This document shows positions 1 through 6,640 of a stretch of DNA of 36,969 nt, in pieces; position 1 is the first letter of the stretch, and each line of letters begins with the position of its first letter. The notes under the pieces were generated by a model, which saw nothing but the letters and a program-made list of their open reading frames with translations, searched no databases and was not told where the DNA came from. The position numbers and the translations under genes are program-made. The stretch is from Clostridia bacterium (GTDB lineage: Bacteria > Bacillota > Clostridia > Oscillospirales > Acutalibacteraceae), in NCBI GenBank assembly GCA_017435665.1, contig JAFSEP010000045.1, forward strand, positions 1 through 36,969. The letters run 5' to 3'.

Positions 1-98
1 CTGATGCAACACAAAAGGAAAAAGAAGATTTTCTTGCAAAGGCTGTTGAGTATTACGGAAAGCATCTTATGAAGCAGAAAGACAGAGGTGCGAGATAA
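1..98 (+). CDS. C-terminal end of an unidentified mobile-element protein (partial)
   Basis: Frame 3 is open from the window edge to the TAA at 96-98 and gives 31 charged, helical residues ending KQKDRGAR. The stop overlaps the ATG of the next gene by one base (TAATG), so the two are probably translationally coupled. The start lies outside the window. Its position before a small gene and a TnpX-like recombinase fits the accessory genes of clostridial serine-recombinase transposons. That is inference from context; no domain can be recognised. Confidence 0.6.
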   Translation, partial: DATQKEKEDFLAKAVEYYGKHLMKQKDRGAR

Positions 99-334
99 TG
101 AAAAAGCTTAAAGACTTTTACGGTCTCGCTTCTGATAGTGAATATGTAATTGACGGTGTACTTTACAAGGTTTCTTCCAAGTTTGCACCCGCAAATATTT
201 GTAAGATTGAAAACACCATAAGTGACAAAGCACAAAAATATGTTGGCAGTGATTTTGCACATTTGACAAATGCCGATGATAGAAATACAATGAATGCAGA
301 ATATATATGTTTGACTGCCGGAAAGGAGGACTAA
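98..334 (+). CDS. small hypothetical protein of a TnpX-type element
   Basis: This is a 78-aa protein with no signal peptide, membrane segment or catalytic motif that I recognise. It starts at the ATG overlapping the previous stop, and its own stop TAA (332-334) overlaps the ATG of the recombinase gene. The three genes are therefore in one transcript. Small proteins in this position are common in TnpX/Tn4451-like transposons, where their roles are mostly unknown. The N-terminal part contains VIDGVLYKVSSKF, which resembles a short beta-rich motif in some transposon-encoded small proteins. I would not assign a name from that alone. Confidence 0.65.
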   Translation: MKKLKDFYGLASDSEYVIDGVLYKVSSKFAPANICKIENTISDKAQKYVGSDFAHLTNADDRNTMNAEYICLTAGKED

Positions 335-2037
335 TGCAGTCTGATGCAAACATCGGAATTACTGCTATCTACTGCCGTTTATCAAGAGATGACGGCACGG
401 AAACAGAGAGTAATTCAATCGGAAACCAAAAGAAAATGCTGACACAAAAAGCAAAGGAATTAGGTTTAACAAATACTAAGTATTATGTTGATGACGGCTA
501 TACGGGAACAAACTTCAACAGACCTGCTTTTCAGGAGCTTCTTGATGATATTGATATGGGATATATCTCGGTTGTAATGGTAAAGGATTTATCAAGACTT
601 GGTCGTGACTATGTTACAGTCGGTCATTATACAGACAACTATTTTCCTGAGCATAACGTTAGGTTTATCGCTGTTAATGACATGGTTGACAGTGACGAGG
701 GTGAAAACGAAATCGCACCCTTCAAGAATGTTATGAATGAAATGTATGCGAGAGATATTTCAAGAAAAGTACGCTCTGCACACAGAATCAGAGGAAATAT
801 GGGTGAACCATTATCACAGCCACCTTACGGATATATGAAGAGTCCTGAAAACAAGAAAAAATGGATAATTGATACCGAAGCTGCAGAAGTGGTCAGGGAC
901 ATTTACAGAATGTGTCTTGACGGTATGGGTAACGAATCAATCGCAAGAGAATTGCAGAATCGTGAAGTTCTTATCCCCATGGCTTATTGGCAAAGTAAAG
1001 GATTGAACCGTGGCGGTAAGAAAACACAGCCTAACCCGTATAAGTGGTGTAAAACTACTGTTCAGAAGATATTGGCTCAACAGGAATACTGTGGTGATGT
1101 CATCAATTTCAAGACCTATTCCAAAAACTTCAAGAACAAAACCCGTATTGATAATCCGGTGGAGAATTGGAAAATCTTCAAGGATGTTCACGAGCCTATC
1201 ATTGACCGAGACACTTGGGAAACGGTACAAAAGCACACTGCAAGAACAAAACGCAGAGCTCCTAAGAAAGAGAATGCAAGAAAGCATATCTTTAGTGGTC
1301 TTATCCGTTGCGCTGATTGCGGCAGTAATATGAGTTATCATACCAATACTGTCAACAAAGATATTCACTATTTCAGTTGCAGTAACTATGTAAAAGATAC
1401 CCGAGGCACCTGTCAGGCTCGACACTATATCCGTGTAGATGCTCTTGAACAGATAGTAGTCTTTGAACTTAAACGCCTTGCGGTAATGCTTCAACAGGAT
1501 GAAAAGCTTCTTGCAGAAATCCTTGAAAAGAAAACTCATAAGGATTTTTATGATGAAAAGAAATTTCTTGAGGGTGAATTGCAAAAAGCAATAGTCCGTC
1601 AACAGACAGTTGCAAATTTATATGAGAAACTGTATGAGGACAATGCAACGGGTAAGGTTACAGATGAATGGTTTACTCATATGTCACACAAATATGAGGT
1701 TGAACGAGCAGAACTGAAAGTCAAGATATTTAACCTGAGAGAAAAGGTTGCAAATATGCAGACAGTTCAGCACAGCAAGGATATGTTTATCGGTGCAGTG
1801 CGAAAATTTCTTGATATGGATACAATCACGGCACCACTCATTCACGAGCTCATTGACCACATTGATGTTTATGAGGCAGAGGGCAAGGGTAAAAACAAAA
1901 CGCAGAGAGTAGTGATTCATTACAACTTTGTAGGCTATCTTGAAATACCTGAATCAGACGCTCCTTGCTTCACAGCAGATACCCGACAGGGAGTAGCAAT
2001 AGGCTATATAGCGAAACCTACAGAAAAGTCGGCATAA
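334..2037 (+). CDS. large serine recombinase, TnpX-like
   Basis: The product is a 567-aa site-specific recombinase that excises and integrates DNA through a serine-DNA intermediate. The resolvase domain (about residues 9-150) has YCRLSRDDG with the probable catalytic Ser17, plus DGYTGTNFNRP and VKDLSRLGRDY. It is followed by the recombinase domain, a zinc ribbon (CADCG ... C-x9-C near residues 327-360), a coiled coil, and a C-terminal region of the DUF4368 type. The start is chosen at the ATG at 334, four bases after AAAGGAGG; an in-frame start at 307 has no such site. The gene closes an element whose remainder lies left of the window. It ends only 122 bp before the tRNA-derived repeat of the neighbouring element. 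It probably moves its own element, because the neighbour has a tyrosine integrase. Confidence 0.92.
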   Translation: MQSDANIGITAIYCRLSRDDGTETESNSIGNQKKMLTQKAKELGLTNTKYYVDDGYTGTNFNRPAFQELLDDIDMGYISVVMVKDLSRLGRDYVTVGHYTDNYFPEHNVRFIAVNDMVDSDEGENEIAPFKNVMNEMYARDISRKVRSAHRIRGNMGEPLSQPPYGYMKSPENKKKWIIDTEAAEVVRDIYRMCLDGMGNESIARELQNREVLIPMAYWQSKGLNRGGKKTQPNPYKWCKTTVQKILAQQEYCGDVINFKTYSKNFKNKTRIDNPVENWKIFKDVHEPIIDRDTWETVQKHTARTKRRAPKKENARKHIFSGLIRCADCGSNMSYHTNTVNKDIHYFSCSNYVKDTRGTCQARHYIRVDALEQIVVFELKRLAVMLQQDEKLLAEILEKKTHKDFYDEKKFLEGELQKAIVRQQTVANLYEKLYEDNATGKVTDEWFTHMSHKYEVERAELKVKIFNLREKVANMQTVQHSKDMFIGAVRKFLDMDTITAPLIHELIDHIDVYEAEGKGKNKTQRVVIHYNFVGYLEIPESDAPCFTADTRQGVAIGYIAKPTEKSA

Positions 2038-2043
2038 CAAAAA

Positions 2044-2067
2044 GTCGCACTCCAAAAGGAATGCGAC
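2044..2067 (-). terminator. hairpin with U-tract on the minus strand
   Basis: GTCGCA-TCC pairs with GGA-TGCGAC around an AAAA loop, with one mismatch. Read on the minus strand the stem is followed by TTTTTG, so it can stop minus-strand transcripts coming from the tRNA side. On the plus strand, just after the recombinase stop, no clear U-tract follows. Confidence 0.5.
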
Positions 2068-2111
2068 GATACATAAAAACTATTAAATTAAACATAAAAC
2101 TCTATTTTAAG

Positions 2112-2155
2112 CAAAAAAATTGAGTATTCATAGGTCAAATCCCTTATGAATACTC
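2112..2155 (-). terminator. intrinsic terminator, probably the original tRNA-fMet terminator
   Basis: An 11-bp perfect stem (2122-2132 with 2145-2155) and a 12-nt loop are followed on the minus strand by AATTTTTTT. It lies directly beyond the tRNA 3'-end repeat at 2160-2204. Before insertion of the 8.7-kb element it would have followed the minus-strand tRNA-fMet gene by a few bases. The insertion moved it away from its gene. Confidence 0.75.
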
Positions 2156-2159
2156 ACTA

Positions 2160-2204
2160 TGGTTGCGGAGACAGGACTTGAACCTGCAACCTCCGGGTTA
2201 TGAG
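2160..2204. repeat. attachment-site direct repeat, left copy (3' fragment of tRNA-fMet)
   Basis: These 45 bp are identical to 10801-10845, which is the 3' part of the intact tRNA-fMet gene: CCA end, T arm, variable loop and the 3' side of the anticodon stem through the anticodon. After 2204 the sequences diverge completely (TGCTGA here, CCCGACG in the tRNA), so this copy is a fragment and not a gene. Such a duplication is the footprint of tyrosine-recombinase integration into a tRNA 3' end. Confidence 0.95.
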
Positions 2205-2312
2205 TGCTGATTTATATGTTTTCGTGAGTTTGCACGAAGTCTCGTAAAGCCTTATTTTACAAAGGTTTTCGGACTTTTGACCTTTCACGGTGTTTCACGA
2301 AATCTCACCGAT

Positions 2313-2401
2313 AAACACCAAAATAAACACCAAATAAACACCAAAATTTTTGCCCCAAATGCTGTAGTTTACTGTGTTTTTGTCACCCTGTAAACACCAA
2401 A
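2313..2401 (+). repeat. AAACACCAAA repeats, left end (probable integrase arm sites)
   Basis: Four identical copies of AAACACCAAA lie at 2313-2322, 2325-2334, 2336-2345 and 2392-2401, all in the same orientation and the first three 11-12 bp apart. The same decamer recurs three times near the other end. Direct repeats inside both ends of an element are typical binding sites for the arm-binding N-terminal domain of tyrosine integrases. The function is inferred from position. Confidence 0.65.
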
Positions 2402-2412
2402 AATATAAAAAT

Positions 2413-2452
2413 GCCTCTGCAAGATTGTTTTCTCTCCTGCAGAGGCTGTTTT
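2413..2452. terminator. bidirectional terminator after the integrase gene
   Basis: GCCTCTGCA (2413-2421) pairs with TGCAGAGGC (2438-2446) around a 16-nt loop. The minus strand continues ATTTTTATATTTTT and the plus strand TGTTTTATTT, so it can end integrase transcripts as well as opposing ones. Both arms are copies of the element's repeated octamer, so here the repeat doubles as a terminator stem. Confidence 0.75.
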
Positions 2453-2569
2453 ATTTGAATAATTTTGAAGAATTTTGAAAAATCCGAGAAATGCAAAAAG
2501 CCTGAAAAGCCTTGTGTTTACTCATAAAATTGCATATTAAAACAGCAAAAATCGCCTGATAGGTTAAAA

Positions 2570-3955
2570 TCAACTTGTTTTCCTGTTTTTGTTCGGGGAA
2601 AGCAGATCCTCAAGCACCTCTGCAGCAGCTTCATCAGCTGAACGTATAGCGTGTGCATATATCCTTGCTGTAGTTGCTGAGTTTGCGTGTCCTAATCTAT
2701 TTGCAACTGTTGTCAGAGGCACACCGTTTGCAATCTGTAACGTTGCATTTGTGTGTCTTAAGCCGTGAATGGTTATGTCCGTCAGATTGTGCTTGAGCTT
2801 AAATTGTCTGAATTGGCTTGTTAAGGCTGTGGGGTTTAATGGCTGTCCGTTCCAACTCGTAAAAAGACGGTTGCTGTTTATCCATTTATCGCCCATTTGC
2901 AGACGTTGTTTATTTTGCCACACTCTATGTTCCCTCAACACCTCAATAACGCTCTGAGGGGCTTTTATAGCTCTCTGAGAGCCGCTTGTTTTGGTTTCAT
3001 CTTCAAACACGCCCTTTTCGGGAAGATAAAGCGAACTGCGATTGATTTGTATAACGGCATTGTCTAAATCAATATCAGACCATTCTAAGCCGAGAAGCTC
3101 ACCCCGGCGCATACCGGTGAACATAAGCACCTGTATCATTGCACTGAACTGTGGGCTTTCCTCTGCAAGATATTCAAGCATTTGCTTTGCCTGCTCTTCA
3201 TCAAGGTATTTTGGCTCAGGTTTTTGCACCTTTGGTGGCTTCACACGGTCACAGGGGTTAGAAAATATAACCTGCCATTGCACAGCTGTTGAGAGAATCG
3301 AAGATATAAAGCCGTGATAATGGTGTACCGTTGCTGATGAAAGCGTTTTGTTTTCCTCTGCAGAGGTAAACAGTTCTTTTAGGGGTATGCAGAGGGCTTC
3401 ACTTATTGCAACGGCCGTCTTTTCACTGACGTTGTTTCCTTTGGCAGCTGTTGAAACTGTACGCTCGCCAATGTGCGCCGCCTCTGCAAGTGAAGCAAAT
3501 GTAAATCCCTTTGCTCTGATAGTTTCTTTCAAATCAATGGCAGAGGTGTATTTTGTATCTTTTCGTATGCCTTCCTCTGCAAGATTATTATAAAATGCTA
3601 TGAGGTGGTGTGGCTGTATTTTTTCAAGGTGTAAATGACCTATAGCCGCATTGGTTCTCGGCAGCATCGATTTATATCTTTCAAGTGTGGTTGCCCTTAA
3701 TTGTTTTTCTGCATAGTCATTAAACCACTTGTCAGCGAACTCAGAGAATCTTATTGAGCCGTCAAGATAAACACCATTTTTTACCTTCTCTTCAAATAAC
3801 AAAGCCTGTCGGTTGACTTCCTTTTCAATCTGCTTCTTTGTCATTGACGGTGCAGGTTTCCACGTCATAGAACGGCGGATTTGTTTCCCGGTGCAATCAT
3901 AGCCGGCAGACACGGTTATTCTGTAAGTGTCATTCCGTTTTGTTATCGTTGCCAT
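2570..3955 (-). CDS. int: tyrosine integrase with an inserted helix-turn-helix domain
   Basis: The product is a 461-aa phage/ICE-type integrase that recombines the tRNA-fMet attachment sites. It has an N-terminal arm-binding domain (about 1-60), a core-binding domain (68-130 and 200-245) and a catalytic domain (250-450). The catalytic set is visible: Arg283 in TGMRRGE, His397 and Arg400 in HGLRH, His423 in LGH, and nucleophile Tyr433 in RIYAHA. Residues about 139-197 form an XRE-like helix-turn-helix (LAEAAHIGERTVS, then a second helix ending IPLKELF) inside the core-binding domain. I recall similar insertions in other clostridial integrases. The start ATG (3953-3955) lies inside the upstream repressor gene, so the two are co-transcribed. 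Six octamer sites lie in the coding region. Confidence 0.95.
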   Translation of the reverse strand: MATITKRNDTYRITVSAGYDCTGKQIRRSMTWKPAPSMTKKQIEKEVNRQALLFEEKVKNGVYLDGSIRFSEFADKWFNDYAEKQLRATTLERYKSMLPRTNAAIGHLHLEKIQPHHLIAFYNNLAEEGIRKDTKYTSAIDLKETIRAKGFTFASLAEAAHIGERTVSTAAKGNNVSEKTAVAISEALCIPLKELFTSAEENKTLSSATVHHYHGFISSILSTAVQWQVIFSNPCDRVKPPKVQKPEPKYLDEEQAKQMLEYLAEESPQFSAMIQVLMFTGMRRGELLGLEWSDIDLDNAVIQINRSSLYLPEKGVFEDETKTSGSQRAIKAPQSVIEVLREHRVWQNKQRLQMGDKWINSNRLFTSWNGQPLNPTALTSQFRQFKLKHNLTDITIHGLRHTNATLQIANGVPLTTVANRLGHANSATTARIYAHAIRSADEAAAEVLEDLLSPNKNRKTS

Positions 3956-4646
3956 GTGTTTTTTTCTCCGTAATTATTATAGCATTAGTAAACTTCTTTC
4001 CAACATAGGACTTCAATTCCTCATAAGATGTTTTTTCGTCTTTTACATATTCGTTTAAAGTGTCTCTAAAACTTTCAAGCATATCATAATACTGCACTCT
4101 TTCATCTTGTTTTAGGGAGTAATACGTTTTAAAATGTTCTTCTAATAAAACCTCAGGATTGTTATCTTCTGCTTTTTTGTCTATTTCACGTAATGTTGAC
4201 ACACTGTTTTTAAGAAGTTTTTTATATTTTGGAGCCTGTAAAATGACACTATCCATAAAACCGTACATTACTAAGAAATTCATAAAATCGAAATCAAAAA
4301 TATTTCTATTATGTTTAGAATTTGCCTCTACAAATTCGTGTAAATATTTTACTGTTTCTTCACTTAGGCCTATATAATCACAAACCGTGCGTATAATTTT
4401 GCCTTCCTCTGTGTCGGTTTTTGCAGAGGTATTTGTTAAGCCTAATAGATATTCTATCGAAACATTCAAAAACTTCGATATTTCTATAAGCTGAGCAAGA
4501 TTGGGCGTTCTTTTACCACTACAGAAATACGAAACGGTGTTATCTGTCACACCGAGAGCTTTTGCAAGTTCTTTTTGTTTAATTTCTCTGATTGCTAAAG
4601 TTTCGTTAATTCTTTGACTGATTATATCTTTTGTTAATTTTTCCAT
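3930..4646 (-). CDS. XRE-family repressor of the element
   Basis: The product is a 238-aa DNA-binding protein. Residues about 10-65 form a Cro/C1-type helix-turn-helix (QKELAKALGVTDNTVSYF) followed by SIEYLLG, the usual end of the XRE domain. The remaining 170 residues are helical and charged and match no family I recognise. The start is taken as the ATG at 4646, seven bases after GAGGTG; the upstream in-frame ATG has no such site. It overlaps int by 26 bp and is divergent from the small gene at 4794. The region between them holds repeated GTTATG/CATAAC half-sites. It is probably the lysogeny-type repressor that controls int, xis and its own gene. Confidence 0.85.
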   Translation of the reverse strand: MEKLTKDIISQRINETLAIREIKQKELAKALGVTDNTVSYFCSGKRTPNLAQLIEISKFLNVSIEYLLGLTNTSAKTDTEEGKIIRTVCDYIGLSEETVKYLHEFVEANSKHNRNIFDFDFMNFLVMYGFMDSVILQAPKYKKLLKNSVSTLREIDKKAEDNNPEVLLEEHFKTYYSLKQDERVQYYDMLESFRDTLNEYVKDEKTSYEELKSYVGKKFTNAIIITEKKTHGNDNKTE

Positions 4647-4660
4647 TTGAAAACACCTCA

Positions 4661-4755
4661 CATAACATTTCGGTTAAGTTTATAAAAAACTTAGCAAAAC
4701 TGTTGACTTTGTATGCATTGTTATGTTAGAATAATACCATAACAAAACAGTTATG
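4661..4755. promoter_or_regulatory. divergent control region with four GTTATG/CATAAC half-sites
   Basis: CATAAC lies at 4661 and 4738, and GTTATG at 4720 and 4750. They form inverted pairs (4720/4738 and 4738/4750). A plus-strand promoter, TTGACT (4703-4708), 18 bp, TAGAAT (4727-4732), is covered by these sites. Binding by the neighbouring XRE repressor would therefore block it. The repressor assignment is inference. Confidence 0.6.
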
Positions 4756-4793
4756 TCAACAAAATCAAGAAAAAATATATAAGAGGTGAAAAA

Positions 4794-4985
4794 ATGTTTA
4801 ATCTTAGCAGAGCAAATAAGGAAATCAGAGAAACAGCGAAAAAGAACGGTGTTTTTATGTATCAAATCGCAGATGCCCTCTGCATTGCAGAAACCCATTT
4901 CTCACGAAAACTGCGATATGAACTCTCGGAAAACGAAAAGAAGCAAGTTCTTGCAATCATTGAAAAGCTCTCAAAGGGGTGTTGA
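4794..4985 (+). CDS. small helix-turn-helix-like protein
   Basis: The 63-aa protein is basic and almost entirely helical. RETAKKNGVFMYQIADALCI followed by THFSRKLR resembles a Cro-type helix-turn-helix in which the recognition helix is THFSRKLR. The start is well supported by AGAGGTG five bases upstream. It is the first gene of the plus-strand operon behind the repressor-controlled promoter and ends three bases before the excisionase-like gene. The likely role is a small transcription regulator or recombination directionality partner. That is inferred from size, fold and position. Confidence 0.75.
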   Translation: MFNLSRANKEIRETAKKNGVFMYQIADALCIAETHFSRKLRYELSENEKKQVLAIIEKLSKGC

Positions 4986-4988
4986 TTT

Positions 4989-5234
4989 GTGTCTATACCA
5001 CGAATGAGAACGCTCCCCGAAGCCTATGACGAATTAAAAAAGCTCGACCCTAACACCGCATACACGCTCAGAGCGTTAAGACGTGCGGTTAATGAAGGGA
5101 AAATCCCTGTTGTCCGTGTGGGCAACAAAAGGCTTATAAACCTTGATAACCTTTTCAATATGCTCAGTAATGCCGATGCAGAGGCTTATTGTACCTCTGC
5201 AGAAGGCAATAAAGGCATACGCAGGGTTGTATGA
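4989..5234 (+). CDS. excisionase-like DNA-binding protein
   Basis: The product is 81 aa and starts at GTG 4989, nine bases after AAAGGGG. Residues 20-58 (AYTLRALRRAVNEGKIPVVR followed by VGNKRLINLDNLFNML) fit the winged-helix MerR/excisionase domain, with helix-turn-helix, wing GNKRLI and a terminal helix. Such proteins bend attachment-site DNA and turn the integrase towards excision. The tail is short, polar and contains two octamer sites in different frames (DAEA and TSAE), so it may be unstructured. It is co-transcribed with the 63-aa gene and opposite to int, as expected when excision is induced by loss of the repressor. Confidence 0.75.
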   Translation: MSIPRMRTLPEAYDELKKLDPNTAYTLRALRRAVNEGKIPVVRVGNKRLINLDNLFNMLSNADAEAYCTSAEGNKGIRRVV

Positions 5235-5261
5235 CGTGCAAAAACAACTGAAAACAATGCT

Positions 5262-5377
5262 GATATAAAGTTTGTTATATCGGTGTGGGAAGTTGTTGTC
5301 ATTTTCAAGGTGAGAGCCTCTGCAAAACTGAATATTAAATGCACCCGGAAAGAAGCGAAAAAATGCCTTTCCGGGTG
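5262..5377. other. hairpin region upstream of rep, candidate replication origin
   Basis: There are two inverted repeats in the 264-bp gap before rep: GATAA-type arms at 5262-5268 and 5275-5281, and a perfect 11-bp stem, CACCCGGAAAG (5342-5352) with CTTTCCGGGTG (5367-5377), around a 14-nt A-rich loop. No U-tract follows, so it is not a typical terminator. HUH Rep proteins nick hairpin loops that often lie next to their own gene. The assignment as origin or nick site is inference. Confidence 0.45.
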
Positions 5378-5498
5378 TGAAAGTCAATGCCTCGTTTGAG
5401 AGGTTAAAACCGTTCATATAGTAATTAACTTAATGAAAAATCGAAGCAGAAAAAGCACAGAGAAATAAAGGAATTTTCAAAAGAAAGGAGTGTGTCTT

Positions 5499-6221
5499 GT
5501 GCCGTACATAAAGCAGACTATCAGAGCCGGTAAAACAATAGAAGTTCACAAGCATTATTCTGCAAGATACGGAAAAGGCACACAAGGCAGAAAAAAGCAC
5601 CAAAACAAGACATCTGAGAAGGCTGCAGAGGTAAACCGACAGCAAGCAATAAAGAAGCTCAGAGGCTTGCTTAACGCTAATTTCGTTGACGGTGATATAC
5701 ACGCTGTTTTCACATACGCAAAAGACAAGCGCCCATCAGACAGTGCAGAGGCCAAAAAGGAATACAGCAAGTTATTAAGAGAGCTTAAAAAGGCTTTTGC
5801 CAAAGCAAACAAAGAGTTTAAATATGTTTCTGCAACTGAATATAAAAACAAGGCTATTCATCATCATTTTGTTTTGCCTAATATTGATGTTAATCTGCTT
5901 CGCAAGGCTTGGAAGAACGGTAAAGTCCTAATAACCGTACTTGACACAGACGGACAATACGGAAACTTGGCTGAATACTTCGTAAAAGAGACGGAAAAAA
6001 CTGCAAAAGAGAGAGACGGACTTTATAAAAAGCGTTGGAACGCAAGTCAGAACTTAACAAAGCCGATTATTATAACGGAGATAATAAATGCAAGAGCGTT
6101 CAGAGCTGAGCCGAAAGCAATTAAAGGTTATCGACTTTGGAAAGAGAAGGGCTGTAATTTCAATTCTGTGGATGAATATGGCTTATTACGGCAAAGTTAC
6201 ATAATGGTTAGGCTTGAATAA
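5499..6221 (+). CDS. rep: rolling-circle replication initiator, HUH endonuclease (G2P-like)
   Basis: The product is 240 aa, starting at GTG 5499, eight bases after AAAGGAG; the in-frame GTG at 5490 overlaps that site. Motif I is DIHAVFTY, motif II is the HUH-type AIHHHFVLPN (His121-123), and motif III is LAEYFVKE with the probable nucleophile Tyr160 and Lys163 (Y-x-x-K). This order matches plasmid and phage Rep proteins that nick one strand and start rolling-circle replication. There is no helicase domain, so the host would supply one. The gene lies downstream of two hairpins that may be its origin. In an element without a recognisable relaxase it may also act in mobilisation. Two octamer sites lie in the coding region. 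Confidence 0.82.
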   Translation: MPYIKQTIRAGKTIEVHKHYSARYGKGTQGRKKHQNKTSEKAAEVNRQQAIKKLRGLLNANFVDGDIHAVFTYAKDKRPSDSAEAKKEYSKLLRELKKAFAKANKEFKYVSATEYKNKAIHHHFVLPNIDVNLLRKAWKNGKVLITVLDTDGQYGNLAEYFVKETEKTAKERDGLYKKRWNASQNLTKPIIITEIINARAFRAEPKAIKGYRLWKEKGCNFNSVDEYGLLRQSYIMVRLE

Positions 6222-6225
6222 AAAT

Positions 6226-6254
6226 AAACCGCCTGAGGCTATTTCAGACGGTTT
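6226..6254 (-). terminator. terminator between rep and the minus-strand operon
   Basis: AAACCGCCTGA (6226-6236) pairs with TCAGACGGTTT (6244-6254) with one mismatch. On the minus strand it is followed by ATTTTTATTC, so it ends the operon that runs from 7583 to 6374. On the plus strand there is no U-tract after the stem. Confidence 0.65.
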
Positions 6255-6294
6255 ACAACACTATAGATTTTCACCCAACAAAACACAACATTCT

Positions 6295-6310
6295 CGCACG
6301 CGTGCGCGTA
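6295..6310. repeat. alternating purine-pyrimidine tract (CG/CA), first
   Basis: Sixteen bases alternate strictly between pyrimidine and purine, and the first twelve, CGCACGCGTGCG, are a perfect palindrome. It is very GC-rich within AT-rich surroundings and lies noncoding, downstream of the 82-aa minus-strand gene. Such tracts favour left-handed Z-DNA under negative supercoiling. Confidence 0.7.
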
Positions 6311-6373
6311 AGACAAAACGAATCCGTGTTAGCGTACTCGGTAGAGAGAAAAGGAAACCTCTGCAGAGGTACA

Positions 6374-6622
6374 TCAACTTGACTTCCGTCTCTGACGTTC
6401 TTCTCTTATTCCCTGTATTCTGCCACCGTTCCAAATGGCAGTAAACAAGCACATTCGATAAAAACGTGAGCTTTCCTTGAGAAATCCAATATATTCTTTA
6501 TCAAATGCCTCTGCAATTTCTAATGCTATTCGTGAATCTGCAGAGGTACGGTACCACATTGATATTTTGATAACTTCTGCAGGCTCGACCAATTTTACAG
6601 GCTTTATACAGCTTCTTTTCAT
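6374..6622 (-). CDS. hypothetical protein, last gene of the minus-strand operon
   Basis: The protein has 82 aa, is basic at both ends (MKRSC, RQRRKSS) and has no family I recognise. The start at ATG 6622 is supported by AAGGGGG eight bases upstream. The middle (ADSRIALEIAEAFDKEYIGF and KESSRFYRMCLFTAIWNGG) is predicted helical. The gene lies between the two CG-rich alternating tracts and ends 120 bp before a minus-strand terminator. Size, charge and place near rep would fit an accessory protein of replication or nicking, but no motif shows this. Confidence 0.65.
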   Translation of the reverse strand: MKRSCIKPVKLVEPAEVIKISMWYRTSADSRIALEIAEAFDKEYIGFLKESSRFYRMCLFTAIWNGGRIQGIREERQRRKSS

Positions 6623-6640
6623 CGTTGTTTCCCCCTTAAC

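Noticed and set aside
937-1602. Long open frame on the minus strand within the serine recombinase gene
   Set aside because: It is antisense to a gene with clear motifs, has no ribosome binding site and gives a Phe/Leu/Ile-rich product typical of an antisense shadow.
2160-2204. A second tRNA gene
   Set aside because: Only the 3' part is present and no acceptor 5' strand or D arm can be found beyond 2204; it is an attachment repeat.
6214-6444. Open frame on the plus strand after rep
   Set aside because: It runs through a terminator hairpin and the CG tract, has no ribosome binding site and overlaps a better-supported minus-strand gene.
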